A DNA stretch of 64,000 nt from Bombyx mori (lineage: Eukaryota > Arthropoda > Insecta > Lepidoptera > Bombycidae), in NCBI RefSeq assembly GCF_030269925.1, contig NC_085123.1:2170001-2234000 (forward strand), given 5' to 3'. Position numbers and translations under genes: made by a program. The notes beneath the pieces were generated by a model. That model ran no database searches. It had not been told where the DNA came from and worked only from the letters and a program-made list of their open reading frames with translations. Of the stretch, positions 8,018 through 18,596 are shown one piece after another (position 1 is the first letter of the stretch; every line of letters starts with the position of its first letter).

Positions 8018-11000
8018 GTAAGATTCAGTTTGTTTTGAATTGAAATTTCTCAGAAATGCTTTGAAGAGTCTCGAATAAAAATGTGTAGTTTTACTAGATC
8101 TCGATTTGATTAAAACTGGGATCATAATGGCTCATATTTTTTTTTATATTGAAATATTTCTTAACAACTAACATTCATATAATTTCGACTTTTTCGATGA
8201 TACTTGATTTCAACACAAACAAGATTATCCAGCTTAAAAATTAATTTAAATCGCTTATGGTCTTTTCCTTGGTCTGCCTACTGCCCAAGAATTTTAAATT
8301 CAATTTTTTTTATTGCCTGACGAGCATACGGCCCACCTGATGGTAAGTGGTCACCGTCGATCATGGACGTCAGCAATGCCAGGGGCAGAGCCAAGCCGCT
8401 GCCTACCATAATAGAAGAAAGAATTAAGAAAAGAATGTTCATGGAAGGTTGTTAATTCTAAAGCGAAGGCAAATATCATCTCTGGTAACACACTGAGTGT
8501 GTTTCTTGGTAGGAATGTAGTCTGCTCTGGTAGGAGATGTATCACAGTAAAAATAAAATGATGGAATTGTCTCAGATCATTTTTCTAAGAATTCCTTATG
8601 GAATCCAAATAGAGCAAACCAATTCTCCAAACTCAAATCCTCATCTGTAGGTCCAGAGGACCTAAAAGATTCATAAGTGAATGCTCCTCTTCTGAATGGA
8701 GTCAATAATAACATTCTCTGTTATTATTGACTCCATTCATATCAATCACACAAGGTCAGCTGGCCCCAATTCAAAATGCCTGTCTATGGAAACCAGACTG
8801 ATATACATACTTATATGTGTTTTCTATTAATATTTTAAACACCCAGATAAGGAGTAAAGAAGCTTGTTTGTCATATGAATGTTTCTTTGATGTGGGAATC
8901 AAACCCAAAATTGTTGACTTAGCAGTCACGGGTATTAACTATTGCAACACTGAGTCAGTCTTACAATGAAAATTGCAATTAAATTATTAAATTTGTCTTA
9001 ATTAAATTATTCAAAATGAAATCTGAGTGTTCTACAATAATATTGATTGAAATAGCAATCTGATGTCTTAACATGTTGTTTTAATGTGATGTGTTATTCC
9101 CATTGTTGTATTGAGTTTTGATAACCCCATGGTGGTAATACCACCTTATTCCCTTGGTCTGTGATCATCTATTAAGGTAGTTCAATAGAAATGTTTTTTG
9201 AATCCTTTAATATATTTTGTAATGGTTCTGTATATTTGAAGTCGTCGTGGCCTAAAGGATAAGACGTCCGGTGCATTTGTGTTGAGCGATGCACCGATGT
9301 TCGAATCTCAAGCGGGTACCAATTTTTCTAATGAAATACGTACTCAACAAATGTTCACGATTGACTTCCACGGTGAAGGAATAACATTGTGTAATAAACA
9401 TCAAACCCGCAAAAATTATAATTTGCGCCATTACTAGTAGTAGGACCTCTGAGTCCGCGCGGGTAGGTAACACCGCCCTGCCTATTTCTGCCGTGAAGCA
9501 GTAATGCGTTTCGGTCTGAAGGGTAGGGCATCCGTTTTAACTATACTGAGATCTTAGAACTTATATCTCAAAGTGGGGGGCGCATTTACGTCGTAGATGT
9601 CTATGGGCTCCAGTAACCACTTAACACCAGGTGGGCTGTGAGATCATCCATCCATCTAAGCAACAACAACAAAAAATATGTTTATCAGTCAGTGGTACCC
9701 ATAACACAGGTAATCCTTAATTGGGACCGGATGAGCGTGCATGATTTGTTCCCAATTATCATTGATCTTATTACAAAGTTAAGTACTATATTGAATGAGC
9801 CCTAATAGGGAACACTCGGTGATGTACAAAAAACCTCATTTGACCTCCTTTTAAATAAATATTACAGCTCCGCGAAGTTAAGGTAGTGTTAGATCGTGTA
9901 AAAATCTACAGTTGCGACCAATGTCCACTCGGATTCCTCGACCAGACTGATTGGTGTTTGCACCAAACAAAATTCTCGCATATCAAAGAGTAAGTAAATG
10001 ATCTCGTGAATTACTTTTAATTTTGGCTAAAACAATTGTGAACCCGGTCTCACAGCTCTGCCTCCATTGCAGGGCTACTAATCAAAGCCCCAAATGGCAA
10101 TTTAGTTGAGATCACAAGAGGTCCTACCACTTTACTGGTGGTAGGACCTCTTGTGAGTCCGCGCGGGTAGGTACCACCGCCCTGCCTATTTCTGCCGTGA
10201 AGCAGTAATGCGTTTCGGTTTGACGGGTAGGGCAGCCGTTGTAACTATACTAAGATCTTAGAACGTATATCTCAAGGGGGGTGGTGCATTCACGTTGTTG
10301 ATGTCTATGGGCTCCAGTAACCACTTAACACCAAGTGGGCTGTGAGCTCGTCCACCCATCTAAGCAATAAAATTGAGGCCATCAAATATCTTTTATACTA
10401 TAGCCTATTGAAATTTGTTGATTACAATATCCTTACAAGCTAATTTTCATTGAACGTAACTAATATGATAATTCGTTGAGTCACTGTTGCAGTAAGCTTA
10501 CAGATTTCTAAGAAAATAACTCACGTCTAAAGCATTTGTTCTGTCATAATAAATACGTTGTAAATTATATCAAGCTCAATTTGCGCCTATGTCGGTGTTC
10601 AAATCACGTAGGCAACATATAAAAAATCGTAAGCTCTGATCTGTCATCTAGCCTATTTATGCTGTAAAACGGTCATAGTCAGTTTGAAGTGTGGAACAGC
10701 TATGCTATACTATTGAAACTTCAACTTCATGTTGCAAATCGGTGGCGGAAGTCACAATATGATGACTACGTGATGCGTTCACGCATCTAAACAATAAAAT
10801 GCAATTAATAATTGAAATTTCGAAAAGGGCACATGTCGCATATTTTGTCAAATACGTTTTTTCATATACATGTTATGTTAGTTATGAGGCTTACCTACAC
10901 CTATTTTATAATAATTCCAGTAATTTTCAATTGCTAATTAACACTAAAATATGTCTCAAAAGTTAATATTTTATTTTACACTGCTTTAGAAAATAATCAG

Positions 11001-13027
11001 TTTTTTTCATTTCCTGAACATTTTACATTTTCAGAGATGTGCCCTTTTCGAAATTGCATATTCAATAATAACAGTCCACTGATAAAAGCACCCATTTCAG
11101 ATTATTAGTGATAACGGAAAGATCCTTGTTATTCGTGACGCGTGTTTTTTTTATTATTATTATTTTCAGAAAAGAAGAAAACTTGTCTAACAATAACAAC
11201 AAGTACATTAAAGTCCATCAGTGTCCCGATTGTAATAAAAAATTCGTTCATGAGAGCACGTTGAAGGCGCACTCGTTCGTTCATGAACCTATCCCTTATG
11301 TCTGTCACTGCGGCGTTGCATACTACAAGAGTTGCGACCTGAAGGATCACAAGAAACTCGTACATTCCGACGAAATGTCAATTGAAAGTATTGAAGAAGC
11401 CATTGAACCTGTCAAAACGAAAACCTCCAAACCGAAAATGAAATCTGTGCAAATCAAGAAATTAAAAAATAAAAAAATTCGAGGAAGGAATTCAAAGCCG
11501 GGTAGTCAAAAGATAAAACATAATTTTGATAAAAAACTAAACGACAATCTAGTTTATTCATGTCCGATTTGTAATAAAACGTTTAAAAATAAAGGGAATG
11601 TTGTAAAACACAAAGTAACGCACTCCGAAGTGAAACCGTACGGGTGTGAACTGTGTGATGCACGATTCACGCAAAAAGGATCCTTAAATATACATATGAA
11701 AAGGCACGCCGGTATCAAAGATGAGAAATGTCAATATTGCGGCAAAGAATTTCTTGGACGCCACGCGAGAATCAATCACGAATATACACACACGAAAGTC
11801 AAACCTTATGAATGTAAACATTGCGGGAAGGCATTCGCCGATCGTTCGGCCACGATACGCCACGAGCGGATCCACACGCGCGATATGAAATACAAATGTG
11901 AATATTGCAGTAAGGGTTTCACGGACGCGAGCGGCGTCATAAGACATCGCCTTATGCACAAAGGAAAGAAGGATTTCGCCTGTCGAATTTGTGATAAAAC
12001 ATTTTACACCACAACGGATCTACGAATCCATCTTTTATCGCATACGGCAGTGAAAGATTACCAGTGCGATTATTGCAAGAATTATTTCACGAAAAAATGC
12101 AACCTCATTAATCACATCAGAACAATACATTATGGCCAAAAGTTGTATCGATGCACGGAATGTTTTAAAAACTTTTCGGGAACCACCAACATGATTAAGC
12201 ACAAATGTCCGAATTCGGTGAATAAAAATCTCATAAAATGCGAACTGTGCGGTCTGCGAACCAGAGACATAAGTAAACACACAAAAAGCTTTCACACTAA
12301 AAACCACTTCTATCTTTGTGATAACTGTCCTAACCAATATACGTGGAAATGGGACTTAATACGCCACATGCTTAAGCAACATATAAAGATCAAATGCAAA
12401 AAATGCTTAAGCTATTTCTCAAGCAATTCCGATCTGAAGAGACATAATCGTATAGGATGTTTCAAATGCAAAAAGTGTGATAAAAATCTTGAAAGTGAGC
12501 AAACTTATAAGTCTCATATAAAAAAACATGCAAAAAAGGAGGAGTTTGCCAAATACTCGTGCACTAAATGTGATTGTGCTTTTTCGCTACCCGCATCGCT
12601 GACCAACCATTACCGGCTAAAACATCTCACCGACCCAGCTTATTACGAATGCGACCATTGCAAAAAAGTATTTAATACAAAATTACTTTTAGTTTCGCAC
12701 GTTAAGGACAGTCACATGAACGCTTTGTACTGTGATGTGTGTAAAAAGAAGTTTTATTCGGAAACTGAATTCAGACAACACAAACGTATAGTCTGTCAAT
12801 CTCCGGGGAATTGGTTTTGCGAGATTTGCGACAAAACGTTCACCAGAAGGAAGGGCTTGTCGTCTCATTTGTTGTTTCATTCGTCAACAGCTTCATACGA
12901 ATGCGACTATTGCGGGAAGAAATTTAAACTAAAAAATCTTTTGGCGATCCACATCAGAAGGAAACATATAAAGGAAACCAGAAAAGTACCTAAGAAACAA
13001 CCTAAAAGTCTGGTTTTCATTTTTTGA
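8006..13027 (+). CDS. C2H2 zinc-finger protein gene, spliced model
   Basis: Proposed model 8006-8017, 9868-9989, 11170-13027 (introns GT-AG; 663 residues). The product would be a nuclear poly-zinc-finger DNA-binding protein with about 20 fingers: one in the middle exon (C20-X2-C) and about 19 in the last exon. No ZAD, BTB or KRAB-like domain is visible, although an N-terminal domain could sit in an unrecognised upstream exon. The two downstream exons are well supported by coding content and phase; the first is tentative. No orthologue can be named from sequence alone, because finger arrays are too repetitive. Confidence 0.6.
8308..8406 (-). mobile_element. LINE-A 3' tail fragment
   Basis: Inverse of the LINE-A tail: GACGAGCATACGGCCCACCT, then CCAAGCCGCTGCCTACC. 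It lies within the proposed first intron of the zinc-finger gene. Confidence 0.85.
8809..8968 (-). mobile_element. SINE-2 fragment
   Basis: Inverse of the SINE-2 family: AACACCCAGATAAGGAG and GATGTGGGAATCAAACCC (decayed B box), then CACTGAGTCAGTC. It is much diverged. Confidence 0.65.
9240..9676 (+). mobile_element. Bm1 SINE, near full length
   Basis: Complete organisation: tRNA-like head (GTCGTCGTGGCCTAAAGGAT, B box GATGTTCGAATCTC), the linker ACGTACTCAACAAATGTTCA, the body from ACTAGTAGTAGGACCTCTGA, and the tail GGTGGGCTGTGAG with CTAAGCAACAACAACAAAAA. It lies in an intron of the zinc-finger gene model. Confidence 0.92.
9680..9765 (+). mobile_element. SINE-2 3' fragment
   Basis: TCAGTCAGTGGTACCCATAA, CACAGGTAATCC and GTTCCCAATTAT match the 3' part of SINE-2 at 38771-38992. 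Confidence 0.6.
9868..9989 (+). CDS. Internal coding exon of the C2H2 zinc-finger gene
   Basis: A 122-nt exon is bounded by the acceptor AATATTACAG and the donor GTAAGT. Read from its first base it is open and encodes a C2H2 finger: Y-S-C-D-Q-C, 12 residues, H, 5 residues, H. It ends with the first two bases of a codon (GA), and the next exon begins with A, restoring Glu in the frame of the large exon. Coding content, both splice sites and phase agree. Without this exon the downstream frame has no methionine before its first two fingers. Confidence 0.8.
10118..10373 (+). mobile_element. Bm1 body, 5'-truncated
   Basis: It starts at ACTGGTGGTAGGACCTCTTG and runs to CACCCATCTAAGCAATAAAA. A short inverted piece (CACAAGAGGTCCTACCAC, 10118-10135) sits just upstream, making a hairpin with the first 20 bases. 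It is intronic in the zinc-finger gene. Confidence 0.88.
10575..10800 (+). mobile_element. Ancient diverged Bm1 copy
   Basis: The order of decayed blocks follows Bm1: GTGTTCAAATCACGTAGGC, CTATTTATGCTGTAAAACGG, GTTTGAAGTGTGG, GTTGCAAATC, and a tail with CATCTAAACAATAAAATGC. It is much older than the copies at 9240 and 10133. Confidence 0.5.
10813..11058. mobile_element. MITE with ~24-bp terminal inverted repeats
   Basis: The left end TGAAATTTCGAAAAGGGCAC (then ATGTC) is the inverse of the right end (GATGTGCCCTTTTCGAAATT, then GCA), with one or two mismatches. It is about 246 bp, AT-rich and has no ORF. It lies in the last intron of the zinc-finger gene, about 110 bp before the acceptor. Confidence 0.75.
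11170..13027 (+). CDS. Terminal exon encoding a ~19-finger C2H2 array
   Basis: The exon follows the acceptor TATTATTTTCAG at 11169. The open frame reaches back to 11108, but that part is intron (AT-rich, no ATG). It encodes about 19 fingers: two N-terminal (the second has only one residue between its cysteines), a Lys-rich linker, a regular block of seven with TH-x-x-x-KPY-like linkers, then about ten less regular ones. Several of the latter are C2HC (HKC, GC and VC ends), and one is short. The regular block is the likely DNA-reading part; the irregular fingers may bind RNA or protein. The C-terminus is basic (KKQPK). Role inferred: nuclear transcription regulator. Confidence 0.92.
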
Positions 13028-13612
13028 GTTTCAATTATTACGTACGCTCAGTCTATTGCGAAATATCCAAATCTTGACTGGTTTAGATTAGCAGAAAAAC
13101 ACAAAAATTAGTTAGTAAAAGCAGAGAAAATGGGTCCTAACTTTGGAGGCGCTCTGGGCTCGTGGAGGGACCTACTTTGGTACCTGTTATTTGTACCTCG
13201 TAAATAGAGTTCTTTGTTAGTCGCTATCCGGAAGCGGGGACTTCACTCATTGTACATTTCCAGAAATTGTTTGACTTGAGTCCTTATAGCTTTGGAATCA
13301 AATCCAGGGTAGCCTGAGCACTATGACCACGGATTTAAGAATGGTTCGCTCGCAGCGTGCCCGGAGTGGTTACCGTCCAAACATCAGCAATGCTCTTGCT
13401 TCTATTAGCTGAGATGTAATCTTGTCTGTCGCTGAAGGAGAAAGAGATGAACTAAATGAAAGCTCCGTCCAAATTAAGTCGCGCTTAAGAGGCTATTTAA
13501 GACACGCCGGTGGGTATTAATATGTAAGTTAAGAGGATCGTCTCCCAAGCATCCGAAACGCTATTGAAGTACCAACATTCATGGAAAACTAGCAATAGTA
13601 ATAAATAGATTG
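13028..13612. other. 3' flank of the zinc-finger gene
   Basis: Probable 3' UTR and intergenic DNA. An AATAAA lies near 13600, but there is no strong signal close to the stop. No ORF or repeat recognised. Confidence 0.4.
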
Positions 13613-13750
13613 GGTCGGTGGTGCAGTACTTAGTGGCCCTGATTGTTTGGTCGAGGGTCGTGGGTTCGACTCCCATATCGAAAAAACATTTGTGTGATCA
13701 ACAAACGTGTTTGCTCTGTGTCTGGGTTTTTAATATCTATATATTTATAA
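13613..13750 (+). mobile_element. SINE-2 head and middle
   Basis: tRNA-like head: TCGGTGGTGCAGTACTTAGT (A-box region), GGGTCGTGGGTTCGACTCCC (B box), then the family sequence TTTGCTCTGTGTCTGGG. It is followed directly by a LINE-A tail. Confidence 0.8.
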
Positions 13751-13774
13751 ATTTAATCTCACTTAAGTACATTT

Positions 13775-13888
13775 AGTAGGCAGCGGCTTGGCTCTGCCCC
13801 TGGCATTGCTGACGTCCATGAGCGACGGTGCCCACCTACCATCAGGTGGGTCGTATGCTCGTCTGCCTACAAAGGCAATAAAAAAAAT
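13775..13888 (+). mobile_element. LINE-A 3' tail fragment
   Basis: GTAGGCAGCGGCTTGGCTCT through CTGCCTACAAAGGCAATAAA with an A run; collinear with 5260-5372. Confidence 0.88.
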
Positions 13889-15073
13889 TAACTATCTCTG
13901 GTTCTCATAAGAATCCTACTTGGGGCCAGATGATCGTCAGTGCATCTCTCCTCACGGTTATTTAATAATTAGCTTTAGCAAAGATTGATACACATACTTA
14001 TATACGTTTAAATATATAAATAGATAGATATTAACTAATATACCTTATACACAGATATCTAACAGCATCTAAGCTAAGAAGTGCTTGTTAGTTTTTTTTT
14101 AGTCGATTACAACATTATTCGAATTCAAGGCAAGATCAATATTTTGAAATAAATAATTAAAACATGTTCCCGTACGAGATTCCATAACAGCCCCATTTTT
14201 TTATTTTATTTTATTACTATCACGAGACGTACAGTTTGGGACTTACTTCGTACAATTAACACTCGCATTGATATAAGCGTATATATAGGATGTGTGTTCT
14301 GCTCATCCGTAGCCAAAAAAAAAAAATACTATGTATTACCTACTTTTATTTTTTTAATGTTTTCATTATAAATTTTGGTTTCCGAAGTTTATGTATAGAT
14401 TAATTATTATTAAATTTGTTATCAATTCAAGTTTTAATTATTTTATGATTTGATTATAATAAAATTACTTTTACGGTTCAACGTCGCGGTTAATAATTTT
14501 CATTTCATATATTTCCGTCGTTTCAAATACTTTACAGTTTCCTGGGTCACGGATGACTCGAATGTTATTGACATGTCAATATTGTGATAACTAGTCTAAC
14601 GTTTTAAATTGAAAGCGAAATCCAAACGTGAAATTAATTTTAACTATGTTTAAGATTTACGAAAACCGAAGAAAATAGTATATTTTATGATTAATGATTT
14701 ATCTTGTTGATATGTGAGTCGTCTATTATCAAAGGTGGCAATCTGTGCATTTGGACAAAAATTTTTTATTGATATGTCAATACAGATTGATTTGAATATA
14801 ATCGTCTCCTTCAAAGAATACGGTTCAAAACCTGCATTAAATAAAGGTTAATAGTTAACCTGCTGTTTATCTAAGATGTCGTTCCGAAGAGTTTTGTGAC
14901 TGCCAATGGAATACAAAGTCAATAATTCGTTTTTCTGATTTACCAATCATTGTCCAAAAGTCAGATTGCCGGCTTTGATAATAGTCGACTCATGTGTAAG
15001 AATTGGGGCGTTTTTATTAAAATAAATCATTTTAAATGTTTTATTGTTTTATTATTGTAATTAAGTATCTGCT
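13889..15073. other. AT-rich intergenic DNA
   Basis: No coding frame or clear repeat. A degraded SINE-2 3' piece may occur near 13905-14060 (GGGGCCAGATGATCG, CACATACTTATATACG). Confidence 0.45.
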
Positions 15074-15190
15074 TCTTTTGTTTTTTATTTGCCGTGTGGG
15101 CAGACGAGTATACGGCCCCCCTGATGGTGAGTGGTTCCGTCGCCCATGGACTTCCGAAATGCTAAGGGCATAGCCAAGCCGTTGCCTGCT
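15074..15190 (-). mobile_element. LINE-A 3' tail fragment
   Basis: Inverse of the LINE-A tail: GGGCAGACGAGTATACGGCC, CCGTCGCCCATGGACTTC, AGCCAAGCCGTTGCCTGC. Moderately diverged. Confidence 0.85.
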
Positions 15191-15279
15191 TGCTACGATG
15201 TATCTATTCGTTTTCTCTGATCACGTGATTTATCGATGTTAAATGTCAGTTTTCATTCATGTATTGAGTATCTACATTT

Positions 15280-15415
15280 TTTATTTATTTGCTTAACGGG
15301 ATGGACGAGCTCACAGCCCACCTGCTGCTAAGTGGTTACTGGAGCCCATAGACATCTACAACGTAAATGCGCCACCCACCTTGAGATATAAGTTCTAAGG
15401 TTTCAAGTATAGTCT
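15280..15415 (-). mobile_element. Bm1 3' part, truncated
   Basis: Inverse Bm1 tail: TTGCTTAACGGGATGGACGA, GCTCACAGCCCACCTG, ACATCTACAACGTAAATGCG, ATATAAGTTCTAAGG. Confidence 0.85.
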
Positions 15416-15417
15416 TT

Positions 15418-15668
15418 TCTTTTTTTTAAACCTAAGCTGGGAGCCTTGAGTGACTATTTCAGCGTAACCTTAACTAGTAAGTGAGCTCACGGGTCTCAAA
15501 CCTGACGACGTTGCTAACACGAACCCTAGCAAGAGCCGTGCTTCGCAGAATCTACCACCGGATCGGAAACGCGACCCACTGAGAGATCCGGCGAGGAACT
15601 CAGTGGACTGTGTCTGAGGGTCAATTTACTCGTCGAGCCCTACGTCGCAAGCGACGGATTCGACGAGA
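15418..15668 (-). mobile_element. PK-C retroelement tail
   Basis: Poly-T, then CCTAAGCTGGGAGCCTTGAG, AACCTTAACTAGTAAGTGAG, CTTCGCAGAATCTACCACCG, and GTCGAGCCCTACGTCGCAAG. The sense strand is minus (poly(A) at low coordinates). The pseudoknot arms are present, with one base lost between CACTGAG and GATCCGG. Confidence 0.85.
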
Positions 15669-15891
15669 AAGTGCCAATATAACAATATACAAAGAGAGTT
15701 TATATTTCTTTTTTGACCAGTCTTTAGCTCAGATTAAGTTACGTTAAGAGTTAAAACATAAGGTATGTTCAGAAGACCTGTCTGGATCGAACTTTAGGAC
15801 CGGGTCTGAACTCTAAGAACTGAAAGATCGGTTCTCGATAGCGATTCACGGTGTGGTAAGAGGCTTCACCGCCCTCTCCAGAATCATATAT

Positions 15892-16065
15892 CTATTTTTT
15901 TTCCTACCTATTAGTTGGCAGCCATAAGGGCTAATCCAGATGTGCCCGGACGCGTAGATGAGCTCACAGGCTCAACCTGATAGAATTTTCTAACACTAGC
16001 CCTAGCAAGAACAGTGCTTTTTAGAATCTATCACCGGATCGGAATCGCGAGAAACTCCGTAGGCT
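15892..16065 (-). mobile_element. PK-C tail fragment, diverged
   Basis: Poly-T (TATTTTTTTTCCTACCTATT), AGCTCACAGGCTCAACCTGA, CTAGCAAGAACAGTGCTT and CACCGGATCGGAATCGCGAG. It lacks the segment between the two stems, so the pseudoknot is destroyed. Confidence 0.7.
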
Positions 16066-16139
16066 AATCTCTTTATTTGTTTTTCGCGTACCACTTAGTA
16101 AATAGTTTCTATTTTACGAACCTATTCATTTTTATAGAC

Positions 16140-16262
16140 AACAAGAACGTGAATGTCGTCACCCCACCTCGAGAAATGAGTTCTAAGTCCCAGTTCGTTA
16201 TAACCACGCATTACGGTGTCGCGGCAAAAATATGCCGGCTTGCGGTATCAATCCGATCCTTT
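16140..16262 (-). mobile_element. Ancient diverged Bm1 fragment
   Basis: GAACGTGAATGTCGTCACCC, CGAGAAATGAGTTCTAAGTC and CATTACGGTGTCGCGGCAAA keep the inverse Bm1 order with heavy divergence. Confidence 0.5.
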
Positions 16263-16399
16263 GCCCTTTTTCACGGTTTATATCAGACATACAACAAAGA
16301 GCAGCCTAAAATAATCAGAATTTTCTATTATTATCGCTAATGGAATAACGTGCGCCATCTGAACAGTACCGCAACTTTATTAGCGGCTGGAACCGATTC

Positions 16400-17150
16400 G
16401 GAGAATCCCACACGTCATTATGGATCCTCCCGATCCATTAACGGTGTTTTTAGGTCACCGTCCCCGTCGAACCCGTCGCTTGCGACGAAGGGCTCGACAA
16501 GTGATATTTTTTTTTTTCCGACCTAAGCTGGTAGCCTTGAGAGGCTATTCCAGCGTAACCTTAACTAGTAGGTGAGCTCACGGGGCTCAAACCTGACGAC
16601 GTTGCTAACACGAACCCTAGCAAGAGCCGTGCTTCGCAGAATCTACCACCGGATCGGAAACGCGACCCACTGAGAAGATCCGGCGAGAAACTCAGTGGGC
16701 TGTGTCTGAGGGTTAATTTACTCGTCGAGCCCTTCGTCGCAAGCGACGGGTTCGACGAGAACGGTGACCGCTGCTTGAGGTACCTAAAAGCACCGTTAGT
16801 GGATCGGGAGGATCCGAGATGACGTTTTGGGCGACGGCGACTGCTTTCCATTCTTTCCGCAGAATCGGGAATATAGTTACCGGCAGCCACGATGAGAGGG
16901 TTCTCGTGTCGTGCCGCTTTATCGAAGTGGCGACGAGTGAATTAACTCATAAACACAGCCCACTGAGTTTCTCGCCGGATCTTCTTAGTGAGTCGCGTTT
17001 CCGATCCGGTGGTAGATTCTGCGAAGCACTGCTCTTGCTAGGGTCAGTTTTAGCAACACTCCCGGTCCGAGTCCCGTGAGCTCACCTACATGTCAAGGAG
17101 AAGCTGAAATAGCCTCTCAAGGCTAGCAGCAAAGGTAGGAAAAAAAAGGA
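16400..17150 (+). mobile_element. PK-C tail (sense) split by a second PK-C copy
   Basis: The outer copy reads in sense: its first part is 16400-16502, ending GGGCTCGACAAGTGA. It resumes near 16918 with GCGACGAGTGAATTAACTC and runs to the terminal hairpin and A-rich end at about 17150. An antisense copy interrupts it. The sequence GACAAGTGA/GACGAGTGA at both junctions is a probable ~10-bp target duplication. Confidence 0.75.
16503..16921 (-). mobile_element. PK-C tail inserted into another PK-C copy
   Basis: Poly-T at 16505-16516, CCTAAGCTGGTAGCCTTGAG, then the complete family, including GGATCCGAGATGACG and beyond to about 16915. Pseudoknot arms: CCGGATC 16649-16655 with GATCCGG 16677-16683, and CACTGAG 16668-16674 with CTCAGTG 16691-16697. 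Confidence 0.82.
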
Positions 17151-17850
17151 GAATCCCTAACACTGCTGATGTTAGCAACTCCAATCACTGACCATCCAGT
17201 ATCCTCGGCTGCCGTGGAAGGCATAACAACCCTGTATTTTGGATATTTCGAAGATTACTGGCGTCTTTACGTCTTGAATAACCTTGAGAAATTTCTAGCA
17301 AATACATAAAAAAGAAATAAGTAAGTTCTAAGTAACACAATTGATACTTCGACCATTTATGTTTTTCTTCAAGTGACTGCACCATTCACGAGGTCTCCGT
17401 TAGCGATCTTCTTACTCAAATTTCAAAACCCATTTTCATCCTCAAGCAACAAGTATTCGATTTGGAAGAAAAACTACACAAGATGCTATCTTTTAAAGTT
17501 AGTTAAATGCTGCCAATATTACCTACATAACGAAAACATATTAATCAATACTATCTACCAACGCCATCTTTATTAATAAAACTTAATTTTAGCAACAATA
17601 TGTATAGAAAAAAAAAATTGTAATCGAAATTTATTAGCACATTTCAATTATATACCTACTAATCTACTATCATTTTTCACTGTATCAAATTTTAATAGCA
17701 TCTGGACGTTTGCTAATTAATTACCTACGCTTAATTTGCAAATTTTATGAGACCTAAGCTCAATATACGATACCTCGACGTGTTTCATTAGAATTTATAT
17801 CTTGGTTATTGAGAATAAAGGTAAAATTAGCTTGTTCTGTGGATAATACG
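17151..17850. other. AT-rich DNA upstream of the MADF-BESS gene
   Basis: Small open frames at 17185-17385 (minus) and 17373-17576 (plus) lack recognisable domains. No repeat family recognised. Confidence 0.45.
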
Positions 17851-17963
17851 GCAACGCGCCGCGCCGGCCGCGTCGTTCGATACGCACGGCGCGCGCGTAC
17901 CGTGCGGCCGGACCCCAGTCAGTATACTCCACAACACGGGAACTTACACACACTTACAGGTCA
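17851..17963 (+). promoter_or_regulatory. CpG-rich candidate promoter and leader exon of the MADF-BESS gene
   Basis: A sharp CpG-rich island (GCGCCGCGCCGGCCGCGTCG, then GGCGCGCGCGTACCG) stands out in an AT-rich setting. An arthropod initiator TCAGT follows at about 17918-17922, and a donor-like AG|GTCAGT some 40 nt later near 17961. This fits a short non-coding first exon spliced to the exon starting at 18597. Inference from composition and motifs only. Confidence 0.4.
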
Positions 17964-18596
17964 GTAAAAAAAAAAAGAGTCAGTAATCATAAAAAAAAAT
18001 TATATGTCATTGTCAACTGAACATTAACGTCCATTGTAAACATTTAATTTGTTTTTGTTTTGCCTCGAAATTTTGAGAATACCAAAGAACACTGATTATT
18101 ATATACCTATAAAATTTATTTTTCTTCTTTATCATTTTACATTGAAATTGCTTTACGTTTGGCGCAGGATTTATAACAGTGAATCAATCTTAAGTTAACG
18201 GGTAATAGGAAGTTAAATTAAATGAGAATTAAATACATAACAGATACCCAATTTATCGCCAAACCTGGTATCGTAATAGGAAAATAATGATTGTATATCG
18301 AAATTATTTTTATAAATGAAGAAAACAATTATGATTTTCCCGCCCATTCAGCTTGAAACAATAATATTATTATTATAGGTACTTACCGAATCAAATTAAT
18401 GATGTCCGGTTGCGTTTTCGGATGGAATCTAAACTTTCAAAAACATACTTAGTTTACATCTTAATCATCTCATATCTCATCTTAATGGGTAAGCGTACTG
18501 GCTTCGACTAGGAACTGAACCCAGACCTTATGGCACAGAAGTGACAATAACTTATCCAGTAGACTAACGAGACAAATTTACTTTTTTATATTTTAG

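Noticed and set aside
11108..11169. GTG start and first 20 codons of the zinc-finger frame
   Set aside because: AT-rich intron sequence ending in TATTATTTTCAG; the phase matches the upstream exon at 9868-9989.
16561..17079. Genes of 109 and 86 codons
   Set aside because: Frames through PK-C tails; the same peptide (LSFSPDLLSGSRFRSGGRF) recurs at 37014 and 58847, proving repeat origin.
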